Origin: Pseudomonas fontis
GTDB taxonomy: Bacteria > Pseudomonadota > Gammaproteobacteria > Pseudomonadales > Pseudomonadaceae
Length of the DNA: 64,000 nucleotides
Reading direction: 5' to 3'
NCBI RefSeq assembly: GCF_028656955.1
Contig: NZ_JAMDGY010000020.1
Coordinates: 186,001-250,000 of the forward strand
Positions 55,071 through 63,622 of the stretch are shown piece by piece. Under the pieces are notes generated by a model that did not search any database, was not told the DNA's origin, and saw only the letters and a program-made list of their open reading frames with translations. The position numbers and the translations under genes were made by a program. Every line of letters begins with the position of its first letter. The stretch's first letter is position 1.

Positions 55071-55616
55071 ATGTTCAAACGCCCTGAGGACCTGATCGCG
55101 GAACAACAGGAAGCCGAAGAGATGGCTGCAGAACTGGAGGCATGGCTCGCAAAAGAGGAAGCCACCGAGCAGAAAAACCGGCGTGGGGCTGGTTATCGCC
55201 TACTGAATCCGGTGCGAGTACAGATCGCCCTACTGATGCAGCGCGGGAAAACCGTAAAGGACATCCATCGGGCACTTGATGAAGCACTTGGCATCAAGGT
55301 CGATCTCAAGACCGTACGCAAATTCATGGTCGAGAACATGCCAGAGGAATACGCCTCGTATCTGGGTGCAAACAAGCGAGGCAAGAAGGAAAACCGGGTC
55401 TATCAGGACGGTTCAAAGCCAGCTCACGAAGAGTTGACAGCCTCACCGACCCCGGCAGAGCAGGAGCAGATTGACCGTCACCTAAAGGTTAAGACCTCTC
55501 CGGTGCAACGAGTGAAAACCGCTGAGATATCAGCAAAAAAACCGCCACTTACCGCTGGTGATCTCCGAGCGATGACTGGTCAGCTTGATCCAGAGAAGTA
55601 CCGAACCGACGACTAG
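55071..55616 (+). CDS. StbA-like DNA-binding protein (181 aa)
   Basis: An N-terminal charged helix (EDLIAEQQEAEEMAAELEAW) is followed by a helix-turn-helix-like region (RRGAGYRLLNPVRVQIALLM, QRGKTVKDIHRALDEALGIK, VDLKTVRKFMVENMPEEYAS) and a basic, Pro-rich tail. Position directly after the repeat array and before an StbB-like ATPase suggests it binds the array, as StbA does in R388. Shine-Dalgarno GGAGGAGG. Sequence relation to StbA is not certain. Confidence 0.65.
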   Translation: MFKRPEDLIAEQQEAEEMAAELEAWLAKEEATEQKNRRGAGYRLLNPVRVQIALLMQRGKTVKDIHRALDEALGIKVDLKTVRKFMVENMPEEYASYLGANKRGKKENRVYQDGSKPAHEELTASPTPAEQEQIDRHLKVKTSPVQRVKTAEISAKKPPLTAGDLRAMTGQLDPEKYRTDD

Positions 55617-55644
55617 TCGGAACCTCTACGAAAGGAAGAGAAAA

Positions 55645-56367
55645 ATGCGCGTAGCACTCGTCAACCTTGGCGGCAACCAAGGCAAGACCACCCTCTCAGT
55701 AAACCTGTTCGCGCCACGTATGCCGGAAGCGAAGATCTTGGCAGTAGAAACGATCAACGCCGCGGGTGGTGACCTTGGCGCTGCCGTTGAGCAACTGAAG
55801 GGCGAGCAGTTCGCCCGGATCTATGCGGAACTTGCCTCCACCGACGATTTGATCCTGGATGTTGGCGCATCGAATATCGAAGACTTCCTGGTCGGCCTTT
55901 CCCGTTTCGAGGATGGCCACGATGAAATCGATCTGTTCGTCATCCCCTGTACTTCTGACACCAAGGAACGCACTGAGGCCATGAAAACGGCCCACATGCT
56001 CAGCACTCTCGGTGTTCCTCCAAAAAAAATTCAGTTCGTGTTCAACCGAGTCGTTGATGGCGTCGAGGCTGAGTTTGCGGACGTGCTGAACTTCGCGAAA
56101 AAAAGCGGTGTGGCGTTTGCCAATCCGGCATGCGTTGTCCCTGAGTCGGAGCTTTTCGCCCTGCTCTCGGATAAGAAAATGAACATCGTCCAAGCACTGA
56201 GTGATATCACCGATTACAAGGCCGAGTTGAAAGAAGCAACTCGCTCCGACGACAAGAAGGCTTGGCGTCGTGCCATGGACATGCTGGCTATCACCAAGCA
56301 GTCCAAATCGATGGATCGACAGTTGCAGCAGGTTTTCGAACTGCTGACTTCGACGGTTGGGGCCTGA
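55645..56367 (+). CDS. ParA-type ATPase, StbB/TraL-like (240 aa)
   Basis: A deviant Walker A near the N-terminus (MRVALVNLGGNQGKTTLSVN), then VETINAAGGDLGAAVEQLKG and the Walker B-like DLILDVGASNIEDFLVGLSR, then DLFVIPCTSDTKERTEAMKT. This is the pattern of the StbB/TraL group of conjugation-associated ParA-like ATPases. StbB/StbA balance stable inheritance and transfer in R388. ATG 55645 follows GAAAGGAAG. Confidence 0.8.
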   Translation: MRVALVNLGGNQGKTTLSVNLFAPRMPEAKILAVETINAAGGDLGAAVEQLKGEQFARIYAELASTDDLILDVGASNIEDFLVGLSRFEDGHDEIDLFVIPCTSDTKERTEAMKTAHMLSTLGVPPKKIQFVFNRVVDGVEAEFADVLNFAKKSGVAFANPACVVPESELFALLSDKKMNIVQALSDITDYKAELKEATRSDDKKAWRRAMDMLAITKQSKSMDRQLQQVFELLTSTVGA

Positions 56368-56369
56368 CG

Positions 56370-57134
56370 ATGAGCGCGCTCCCGATGAATGTCAGCGAAG
56401 CTGCTCTCACACGGGAGCAACTGATGCTGCGCGAGCTCTTCCGCGATCACTTCGAGCTGGCTGATCGTTTCGAGGCGACAGCAAATCAGATGGTCGCCGT
56501 CGATCGATCTCTACATGGCTCTGGCGAGCAGCAGGGAATTGCAGAGTTACTGCTCGATGCTGCAGAAAATATCCGTGGCGCAGCATCATCAATCGACACC
56601 ATGAACTTGGATGGCTTCTCGCGAACGCTCGATTCCCTCAGCCGGCAGATCGCCGGTCTACCAGGTCGTTTGCTCAGGCCGGCCGATGAGATCGACTTCC
56701 GAGCCTCACTGCGGGAGGGGATTGCTCAGGTGCTGGCTGATTCGATCATCGATGCCAAGCTTCAAGTTGAGCGAGAAGCGGTTGAGGTCGCCATCAATGA
56801 CCTAGCTGGGCGCGTTAAAGCGGCGATGGCACAGCTAGGCGAGAGTTCAGCTAACTACTTCGCAGAGCGCAACCAACTGCGAGGCCAACTCGACGCAGAG
56901 AAAGTTAAGTCGGCTGCGGTGATGGAGCGACTGACGTACTTCGAACAGGACAAAGACAACGCCTTGCGCCAGATGACCACCAACTTTGCGGCCACGGCTC
57001 AGCGCACAGGTACAGCTCGCTTGATCGACCTTTGCGCGGGTCTGGCAATCGGCATCGTCGTGTCGCTCAGCGTCCTGGTGCCGATGGCCAGCCAATACCT
57101 AAACCAACAAATCCACGCCAAACAACAGCGCTAA
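56370..57134 (+). CDS. Coiled-coil membrane protein of the transfer operon (254 aa)
   Basis: Long amphipathic helices (about 20-215; LDSLSRQIAGLPGRLLRPAD, AINDLAGRVKAAMAQLGESS) end in one membrane segment (LIDLCAGLAIGIVVSLSVLV, about 222-245) with a short tail. Starts 2 bases after the StbB-like stop (ATG 56370). In the StbC position of the operon, though I see no clear homology. Possibly anchors the partition/transfer complex to the membrane. Confidence 0.7.
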   Translation: MSALPMNVSEAALTREQLMLRELFRDHFELADRFEATANQMVAVDRSLHGSGEQQGIAELLLDAAENIRGAASSIDTMNLDGFSRTLDSLSRQIAGLPGRLLRPADEIDFRASLREGIAQVLADSIIDAKLQVEREAVEVAINDLAGRVKAAMAQLGESSANYFAERNQLRGQLDAEKVKSAAVMERLTYFEQDKDNALRQMTTNFAATAQRTGTARLIDLCAGLAIGIVVSLSVLVPMASQYLNQQIHAKQQR

Positions 57135-57163
57135 CGCGCAACCACTACTGAAGGAGAAATCGC

Positions 57164-57499
57164 ATGGTCAACCAAGGCGATGATGGGGATTTTCGTGCGC
57201 GAAAAAAGAAGGTGAGCCTACTTGGCAGTGACGCAGAGGCTTTTATCCGCGCCCGACATGAGGAGCGCGAAGAGTTCAAACGCCTTGAAGGGCGGGACCT
57301 CGATGGCCTGGACACACTGGCCAAGGATCCGCGCATGGAAGAGCTGCATAAGCAACATCAGCAGCGGGACGACGCTCCAGCATCCTACGCTGAGCAGCGC
57401 AAAGATGCCCAGGAGGCGGTCCAGGAGGAGCAAAAAAAGCTGACTGATCATCGGGTCAGCCACGACAAACAGGGCGAACAAGCCGGGAGATCAATGTGA
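57164..57499 (+). CDS. Small charged protein of the transfer operon (111 aa)
   Basis: A highly charged, Glu/Arg/Gln-rich soluble protein: DFRARKKKVSLLGSDAEAFI, RARHEEREEFKRLEGRDLDG and YAEQRKDAQEAVQEEQKKLT. No known domain. Shine-Dalgarno GAAGGAG. Its TGA overlaps the next ATG (TGATG). Confidence 0.65.
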   Translation: MVNQGDDGDFRARKKKVSLLGSDAEAFIRARHEEREEFKRLEGRDLDGLDTLAKDPRMEELHKQHQQRDDAPASYAEQRKDAQEAVQEEQKKLTDHRVSHDKQGEQAGRSM

Positions 57500-57990
57500 T
57501 GGATAACAGAACCCTAATTGCAGCATCGGCACTGGTCGCAGTCTTCACGGGTCAAGTGGGTGCTTGTCCTCTTGTGGATTGCCTGCCGGGATTGAGCGAA
57601 CCTCAGTTTCAGTCTCGTGAAGACATGCTCGGTTTGTATGACCTGAAGCAGCCTGGGCAAGCGGCAATGCACGTTGGGTTAATCGCCGCCGACCTAAGAA
57701 TCGCGCGCCTCGAAACGGAGAACCGTGCTCTTCGTATCGCTCTGGCAACTGGTACTCCACCGGACGACAGCAGCCTCAGGTTTTATCCAAGCCTGAACAG
57801 CTTCCTGGACGCAATGAAATCGGACCTGATTCAGACAGAAACAACTGGCCGGATGCCTCAATTGCGTCATTTTGAGCAACGGGTCCGCAATGCGGACACT
57901 CGAGCAAAAATAGCTGATGCATCGCGGGCGCTGGTAATCGAGAGCGCTCAAATTGCTGCGGCGGCGAACGCAAATAAGCAAGCAAATTGA
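57499..57990 (+). CDS. Secreted/periplasmic protein of the transfer operon (163 aa)
   Basis: The signal peptide MDNRTLIAASALVAVFTGQVGA precedes CPLVDCLPGLSEPQFQSRED and a helical mature part (LIAADLRIARLETENRALRI). Two early cysteines may form a disulfide; no lipobox is convincing. Unknown function, probably periplasmic and linked to transfer. Confidence 0.65.
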   Translation: MDNRTLIAASALVAVFTGQVGACPLVDCLPGLSEPQFQSREDMLGLYDLKQPGQAAMHVGLIAADLRIARLETENRALRIALATGTPPDDSSLRFYPSLNSFLDAMKSDLIQTETTGRMPQLRHFEQRVRNADTRAKIADASRALVIESAQIAAAANANKQAN

Positions 57991-58066
57991 AAGGGTGGCT
58001 CACCTGAGCGGCAACTCAGGTGAGCCGGTTTCGCGGCAGGAAAAACCCACGAAAGGAAGAAATTGT

Positions 58067-60616
58067 ATGGTAACGCAATTCCGTAATTACATGGAAAATC
58101 TGCTTCTTTGGGCCACAGATCCTGAAGCAGCAAAACGCGCATGGCGCGAGCGCCGAACACAGGCCATTCGCATAGCGCTTGGCCCACAACTGAGCGCGGA
58201 TACTCGCGGTTGGCCGGCCAATCAGATCCTCCACGATGATGTGGTCGAGGCCCTCCCATCGGATCGTGCATCGCTCACGCGCCGCGCCTTCTATGGCCGC
58301 GCTGCATTCCATGCGGGCGCTCGACTCCAGAAGCGCCTACGCGCCCGGAATTTCGCGCTGAGCGTCGGTTCGCTCCTCCTAGTATCAGCTACGGCCTACC
58401 TCATGGGTCGCAACGGTTCCAGCCTCGCCTGGCAATGGGGTTCGATCGCTGCCGGTCTCTGCATCGCTGTGGTAGGGGGGTACGTTCTCCTTTGCTCGCT
58501 TGGTCTTACTCCTAGGGCTTGGCGACTGATGGTCCCTGCTGGCCCGCTGCTAACTGAGGATGAAATTCAGGATGTGAAAAAGTTCGGCGCTCGCGTGTTG
58601 CTGCGCGTAACTCCGCCTCGGACTCCTGCCGATCTGGTTGGCTCGTATCGATCATGGACGTACGATCGCGATGGCAACCCTGTTGATGGTCAGATCGTGC
58701 CCGATGACCTATCGGTGTCCTATTTGCGCAAAGCACTGGTCGATGAGTCGATGCCAATGGCTGTCGCCGGAATCGCCATTCTGCTGGCCGGTCTATTCGT
58801 CGCTTCCGATTCCCTGAGCTGGTTCATCGCGCCGGTCGCCGCTGGCGGCGCTGCAGTTTGGTCGTTCCTAGCGATCTTCGACCTATCCTCGATCGCTAAG
58901 ACCCGAGCTGCGGCGGCCCGCGAGGCCCTGGCGGTCTCTGCCTATCCCAAACTCATTGAGCAGGAAGGTAAGAGCAAATTCGCGGACTTCGATCGCGCAT
59001 TGAATGAACAGATCGAACGAGCAATGAACGAAAAGTCTTCGTTCATCAACCTGGGCACTGCAACTGACCTATTTGCTGAACGACGTGATCCGTATAGCCC
59101 CGCCCAAGCGGGCATGCCTTTCGGCCTGTCCGTGGGGGACCTTTCGACGCACATGCTTGTGCTAGGCCAAACCGGGACCGGTAAAACGGCAGCGGTGATT
59201 CGGCCAGTGGTCTGGCAATGGCAAGAGGCAAAAGCAGGCGGCCTGCTGGTACTGGACGGCAAGGGTCAACTTCCGAAAGAGCTCGCAGGCCTGCCTGGTT
59301 ACCAGGTTATCAGCCCCGAATCGTCGAACTTCAACGCCATCCAGAATCTCCAGCCGGATGAAGTCGCCGATACTCTTTTCCAGCTATTCAGCTCCGATAA
59401 AGGTAATGCGGGCGACGTTTCGGGCAGCGAGTGGGAGCAATTCGCCCGTGAGCTGCTGCGCAGCACGGCGAAAGTCCTTGCCCTCATGAATGCCTTGGAG
59501 CCGGTCGAGTGGCCATGGAATCTCAGCTCAATCTACAAACTCGCATTTGAGCCAAGTAGCCGTGATCGCGCAAAAGAACTGATCGAAGGCGATTGCATGC
59601 ATCTTCTCCCTGGACACCTGCATCGTGCTTATAACTCGTTCATGGTGCGCCACCTGCAGAAAGCCACCGAAACCCGTTCGTCCATCGAACTCAATTTGGA
59701 AACCTGGCTCGGTACTCTCATCAATGATCAAGAGCTTGGTGCGTGGGCTGACTGCGTTGAGGGTGTCGAGATCGAGGACTGCCTCTACGGCGCAATGATT
59801 GGGCTGGCTCTACCTGATACCCAGAGTGGCGTTGCCATTTCGGCGCTGGCTAAGCGTCGCTTCTATAGCGCGATCAAGCGCCGTGGCGACAACTGGAAAA
59901 CCGAAGGCCAGGAGCCTGTGCTCCTGGTAGTCGACGAGGCACAGGATCTGGTTTCGCATGAAGAGCTGGCGATCCTGCCTAAAGCGCGCTCGCTCGGTTT
60001 GTGCGCGTTGTACTCGACTCAGGGCCTCGATGGTCTGCAGGTTGCACTGCAGGACGAGCAGGCCACGATCATGCTCCTAGATCAATATCGTTCTGTGGTG
60101 AGCATGCAAGTCGGCTCTGAGATGACCCTCGACTACGTTTCCCAGCGCTTGGGGGCTGCACCTCGCGTGGTGTTTTCTGAGGTCGCTGCGAACACAACTG
60201 ATCCGGTGGCCACCGCGAACCTTTACGGCGCCAATGCTGGCGGTTACTCCACTGGAACCTTAGCTGCCAAAGCGCAGACATCCGACGAGATGATCAAAGT
60301 TGGCCGCTCGTATAGCCATGTCGGCCAGGCTATCAGCACTGTCTCTGAATTAGCGAAGAAACTGGGCGCTGAACAGGCATGGCAGCAGCTGCCTGCCGCA
60401 ATTCGTCGGGAGCGGCCGGCTGGCAGCGTAAAAATTGGCGAGATCCCGCTCGTGTCGCCGGAGGAGATTCGGTCCCTGACGATGAAAAAATTCACGGCCC
60501 TGGCTGCGGTAAATCGTTGCGGCACCGTCCGCCGCGCCCAGATCCGTCTCAATCCGATGTTCACATTCCCGACCGAGCAGCAAATTGAACAAGCCGCTGA
60601 GGAGGTAGCAGCATGA
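58067..60616 (+). CDS. Conjugative coupling protein, TraD/TrwB/TraG-like ATPase (849 aa)
   Basis: The type IV coupling protein brings the relaxase-DNA complex to a secretion channel. Four membrane segments fall in pairs (about 105-150, for example FALSVGSLLLVSATAYLMGR; about 230-275, for example MAVAGIAILLAGLFVASDSL). The P-loop ATPase has Walker A LVLGQTGTGKTAAV, GGLLVLDGKGQLPKEL, Walker B EPVLLVVDEAQDLVSHEELA, YSTQGLDGLQ and YRSVVSMQVGSEMTLDYVSQ. ATG 58067 follows GAAAGGAAG. Longer than TrwB because of the extra N-terminal membrane region. Next gene overlaps as ATGA. Confidence 0.85.
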   Translation: MVTQFRNYMENLLLWATDPEAAKRAWRERRTQAIRIALGPQLSADTRGWPANQILHDDVVEALPSDRASLTRRAFYGRAAFHAGARLQKRLRARNFALSVGSLLLVSATAYLMGRNGSSLAWQWGSIAAGLCIAVVGGYVLLCSLGLTPRAWRLMVPAGPLLTEDEIQDVKKFGARVLLRVTPPRTPADLVGSYRSWTYDRDGNPVDGQIVPDDLSVSYLRKALVDESMPMAVAGIAILLAGLFVASDSLSWFIAPVAAGGAAVWSFLAIFDLSSIAKTRAAAAREALAVSAYPKLIEQEGKSKFADFDRALNEQIERAMNEKSSFINLGTATDLFAERRDPYSPAQAGMPFGLSVGDLSTHMLVLGQTGTGKTAAVIRPVVWQWQEAKAGGLLVLDGKGQLPKELAGLPGYQVISPESSNFNAIQNLQPDEVADTLFQLFSSDKGNAGDVSGSEWEQFARELLRSTAKVLALMNALEPVEWPWNLSSIYKLAFEPSSRDRAKELIEGDCMHLLPGHLHRAYNSFMVRHLQKATETRSSIELNLETWLGTLINDQELGAWADCVEGVEIEDCLYGAMIGLALPDTQSGVAISALAKRRFYSAIKRRGDNWKTEGQEPVLLVVDEAQDLVSHEELAILPKARSLGLCALYSTQGLDGLQVALQDEQATIMLLDQYRSVVSMQVGSEMTLDYVSQRLGAAPRVVFSEVAANTTDPVATANLYGANAGGYSTGTLAAKAQTSDEMIKVGRSYSHVGQAISTVSELAKKLGAEQAWQQLPAAIRRERPAGSVKIGEIPLVSPEEIRSLTMKKFTALAAVNRCGTVRRAQIRLNPMFTFPTEQQIEQAAEEVAA

Positions 60617-61413
60617 AAAACTCTTCCGCACATCTCCTAGCCCAGCATGGCGACCTGCTCCAGGTCGGTTCGGTTATCGTCGGCGAGCCGCTACAACTCA
60701 AGTCTGGCCGGTTAATGAAAGCGATCGGTGTCGCGGCGCTCTCCATCGCAGTTGCCGCCGGCGCGGGGCACTTCACCCAAGGTGTTCGGGAAGAGTCTGC
60801 TCGTATCGCTGCTGCCGAGAAGGCAAAGGCTGCACGGGTGGCCGAGGAAAAGCGCATTGCGGCCATCCAGGTGGTGGGCCTAAAACAACGTCTGACGGCA
60901 TTGCAATCTCGGATCAGTTCTAAGCGTGATGCCTTACTGGAACGCTTCGGGCCGCTACTAGCCAATCGAGAAACAGATCCTGACGTGGATTATCTGCTTC
61001 AGCGCTATCCAGTACCAATCAAGCCCCTTCAGGGCATTGATCCAGTTGCATTCGAGGTCTTCATCGAACTCGACCGCGACAGCTGGGTTGCGAATGGAAC
61101 CAGTCCGAAACTGGATGAGCATTATCAAACTGAAAACGCAAAGATCCAGGAAGGCATGAACTACCTGGACAAAATCAACCGCGAGCTACTGCAGATTGCG
61201 CAAGGCAAAACGGCCACAGGCCCAAAAACTGAGACGCGGGAGCTGAAAGATCCCGCGTCCCCAGCGAAGCCGGCAGCCTCTCGCTCTATGCCGGCCGCGC
61301 AGGCAGCACCCGAGCCGCTCATGCCGCTGGAAACTTCAGCACCCGCACCGGCGGCAAAGCCTCACGCGGCGTCCACGGGCGTGCCAGGCAAGGTCCAGGT
61401 CCTGGACTGGTAG
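60613..61413 (+). CDS. Membrane-anchored protein after the coupling protein (266 aa)
   Basis: One membrane segment (MKAIGVAALSIAVAAGAGHF, about 35-55), a helical region (RIAAAEKAKAARVAEEKRIA, LKQRLTALQSRISSKRDALL) and a Pro/Ala-rich C-terminal tail. Overlaps the coupling-protein gene by 4 bases, so it is coupled to it. Resembles in architecture the small membrane partners found beside coupling proteins, but no family was recognised. Confidence 0.68.
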   Translation: MKNSSAHLLAQHGDLLQVGSVIVGEPLQLKSGRLMKAIGVAALSIAVAAGAGHFTQGVREESARIAAAEKAKAARVAEEKRIAAIQVVGLKQRLTALQSRISSKRDALLERFGPLLANRETDPDVDYLLQRYPVPIKPLQGIDPVAFEVFIELDRDSWVANGTSPKLDEHYQTENAKIQEGMNYLDKINRELLQIAQGKTATGPKTETRELKDPASPAKPAASRSMPAAQAAPEPLMPLETSAPAPAAKPHAASTGVPGKVQVLDW

Positions 61414-61431
61414 TCTTGTCGGCTCGCGCCT

Positions 61432-61461
61432 TAAAGGATCCCAGCCTCGGCCGGGATCTTT
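61432..61461 (+). terminator. Stem-loop after the transfer operon
   Basis: AAAGGATCCC and GGGATCTTT, an imperfect stem followed by a short T-rich stretch, 18 bases after the last stop of the rightward transfer operon. Confidence 0.55.
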
Positions 61462-61575
61462 ATGCCCGCTGCGCGGGCCGAGCCCAGAAGGGAAAATGTT
61501 GAGCGCCGGGGCGGGACATGTCCCTGCGCACCAGGGGGAGGCTTTGAAGGATTACTGGTAAATTCGGCGCCAGAA

Positions 61576-61605
61576 CGAAAAAACCACCGTGAGGTGGTTT
61601 CTTCG
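61576..61605. terminator. Bidirectional terminator
   Basis: GAAAAAACCACC-GTGA-GGTGGTTTCTTC, A-rich and T-rich on the two sides. It lies between the rightward operon and the leftward 161-aa gene (stop 61711). The rest of 61414-61710 shows no gene. Confidence 0.75.
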
Positions 61606-61710
61606 TTAAGCACTTTCATATGTCCGCGGGTGGAGGCTTTCGCCCTCGTTTCTCTCGGCAAGTGAATTCAATCTAAGGATATTCGCGGTTGTCGTCAATG
61701 CTTGCTCAAC

Positions 61711-62196
61711 CTATCGCGCCTCGATTGCGAATCTGCTCAGTAGCTGGGCCATTTGCTCCTGGTACTCGCTGTACTCGTCCAGGAGCACTGGGTCGCCGGC
61801 TAACCCTGGTAAATAATCAGGCCCGTACTCAGCCACAAGAGCGCCTTTAAGCATCCAGTCCAGATACAAGGGGCGCAGCACCCTCTCAGCCAGCCCAGGT
61901 TTGCCGTGCGCCCAATAGAGTCGATGCTCGGGGGTAGAGACGAAAGCGCAGCCTTTCGCCCATGCAATATAGTCAACTTCCCAGTAAATTCCGATCGCAT
62001 CAAGGTGGATCGCGAACCAAAGTGAACCACTGGGTTCTTTCGATGCCCATGCTCTCCAGGATTGCGGATAGGCGTTGCTGGCCAGGCCGGCGAACGCAGA
62101 GCCTGGATAGTAGGCCATACGATCACGCCCGATCTGCAGGACGGGAACGGAGTTAATGATGTGATCGAGGAGCAGATCATTCAGGTGAGGTTTCAT
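61711..62196 (-). CDS. Hypothetical protein (161 aa)
   Basis: MKPHLNDLLLDHIINSVPVL, then MAYYPGSAFAGLASNAYPQS, SLWFAIHLDAIGIYWEVDYI and a Trp/Tyr/Leu-rich end. Soluble, no recognised motif. It diverges from the acetyltransferase-like gene with 96 bases between. Confidence 0.6.
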   Translation of the reverse strand: MKPHLNDLLLDHIINSVPVLQIGRDRMAYYPGSAFAGLASNAYPQSWRAWASKEPSGSLWFAIHLDAIGIYWEVDYIAWAKGCAFVSTPEHRLYWAHGKPGLAERVLRPLYLDWMLKGALVAEYGPDYLPGLAGDPVLLDEYSEYQEQMAQLLSRFAIEAR

Positions 62197-62292
62197 GGCT
62201 TGGATGCTACCGACCTACCCTCCTCGCCTCAATTCCAAGCAGGTTTGAAAATTACCGATAAAATACGCGAACTTTTTAGACGGGGAGGCCGT

Positions 62293-62847
62293 ATGTCGCT
62301 TTTTGACCCCATGCGCGATTTTTTCCAGCGGCGCGCTTCAAACCGCCTGACAACCAGTCTGTCATCACTGGCGATCCATATCGACCATTCTAACGACACC
62401 CAGCGGCTCCAGTTCCCGTTTCCAGGGGCGGGATCGTTTATCGTCGCTGAGCGGGACGGTGTACGCATCGGCCATGTTGACTACAGCCTCAACGTGCTCA
62501 AGGACCGGGTGTATATCAACAAGATCGAGATAGCGCCCGAGCATCATCGTCAGGGCAACGGACTGGCACTGCTATGGCACCTCTGGCAAACGCACCAGGT
62601 GCCAATCATTCCCCTCTACGAGTACGAGCTATCGCACGGGTTCTGGGACAAAGCTCGGGCCAGGTTCAAAGCTGCAGGTGCTGAAATTGGCCCTCAGTTG
62701 GGATCTCAGACTCAGATGGACGAAGAATCCGAGCGCTGGCAACACCTGATACCGGAGTCTGAGGTAGACCGTTCAATCCGTAAATATTGGGAATGGGTTG
62801 CGAGTGAGCACGCTGCAGGTCAGCCTGCAGGGCCCGGCATAAAATGA
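62293..62847 (+). CDS. GNAT-like acetyltransferase (184 aa), tentative
   Basis: The central part (FIVAERDGVRIGHVDYSLNV, YINKIEIAPEHHRQGNGLAL, LWHLWQTH) follows the GNAT pattern: beta strands, then the acetyl-CoA loop R/QxxGxG/A, then a helix. The loop here reads RQGNGLA. An unusual basic N-terminus (MSLFDPMRDFFQRRASNRLT) is present. Substrate unknown. Shine-Dalgarno GGGGAGG. Its stop overlaps the ATG of the broken integrase (ATGA). Confidence 0.6.
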   Translation: MSLFDPMRDFFQRRASNRLTTSLSSLAIHIDHSNDTQRLQFPFPGAGSFIVAERDGVRIGHVDYSLNVLKDRVYINKIEIAPEHHRQGNGLALLWHLWQTHQVPIIPLYEYELSHGFWDKARARFKAAGAEIGPQLGSQTQMDEESERWQHLIPESEVDRSIRKYWEWVASEHAAGQPAGPGIK

Positions 62848-63111
62848 AGGACGTCAACTCATCCGGCTCTGGTGAGCTAATTGGAGCCCCAGCAGACCGT
62901 CGTCTGACGGCAGCGCAGTTTCAGGTCCTGGCTAAGGTGCCGGCCGCAGTCGAATGGTTCGCCAATATCGACAACCCACGCAACCGCCGCGACCAATGCT
63001 TTGGAGCATGAGGCCGATATCGCCAGGGTCCAGCAGTGGCTGGGGCATGCCAATATCAGCACCACGCGCATAGATGGTAGCCCGCAGAATGCGGACAAAA
63101 TCGTACGCTAA
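62844..63111 (+). pseudogene. Internally deleted tyrosine integrase (remnant)
   Basis: The 5' part reads MKDVNSSGSGELIGAPADRR and LTAAQFQVLAKVPAAVEWFA before NIDNPRNRR, the usual N-terminal start of a group of site-specific integrases (about 300 aa). From about 62970 the frame shifts to TTHATAATNALEHEADIARV and then QQWLGHANISTTRI, the box-II/GHxxxxTT C-terminus of the same group. About 200 residues between are gone. The catalytic Tyr after GHANISTTRI is replaced by Asp (RID). It is a second, dead integrase, distinct from the one at 40895. Confidence 0.85.
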
Positions 63112-63415
63112 GCCAATGTGGGACCCCGGCGCAGCCGGAACCCCCTGCAAAATGCCCCCGTCAGCAGGCCATACACTGGGGGCTTACTGACAACGAGGTA
63201 CTGACGATACGGGATTTTCGGAGAAAGCGGCAAACCGCCGAACAGCAGCGCCGGGTAGAGCATGTCCTTGACGCCCAAAAGCAGTTTTTGGCCCTGTATG
63301 AGCAGCCTGAGAGGCCTGCCAGCTTGGCCGATGAATTGGACGCTGTCAGGGCCAGCTCTGAACGGGGGCTGAGGGATGATCGGGGGGGAATCTAGGTGAT
63401 CCAGGAGGTGACAGC
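63112..63415 (+). other. Degenerate region with a start-less frame
   Basis: A plus-strand frame reads LTIRDFRRKRQTAEQQRRVE, HVLDAQKQFLALYEQPERPA, SLADELDAVRASSERGLRDD to a TAG at 63393-63395. It looks like real charged helical coding sequence, but I found no start codon with a Shine-Dalgarno sequence, so it may be a decayed gene. Nothing else is recognisable. Confidence 0.4.
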
Positions 63416-63463
63416 ATGATTGACATAGTGATTATGGATTCACTATTATTCATCTGCGCCTAG
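63416..63463 (+). CDS. Very short frame with strong ribosome-binding site (15 aa)
   Basis: AGGAGG precedes ATG at 63416 by 7 bases; the peptide MIDIVIMDSLLFICA ends at TAG. It may be a truncated gene start, a leader peptide or chance. It is listed because the Shine-Dalgarno sequence is perfect. Confidence 0.3.
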   Translation: MIDIVIMDSLLFICA

Positions 63464-63622
63464 GCGTGAACCACAGGGTGGTTACAGGGATCTTCGGATC
63501 GCACCCCGCTTCTGATGAAAGTCAGATGGCCCAGTGCCAGGTAACAGCGTCCTGCCCCGTCGAACGCATGCAATCGACGGCTGAGAATCCCGCCTAGAGC
63601 GGGATTCGCCGTTTCTTGCCCT

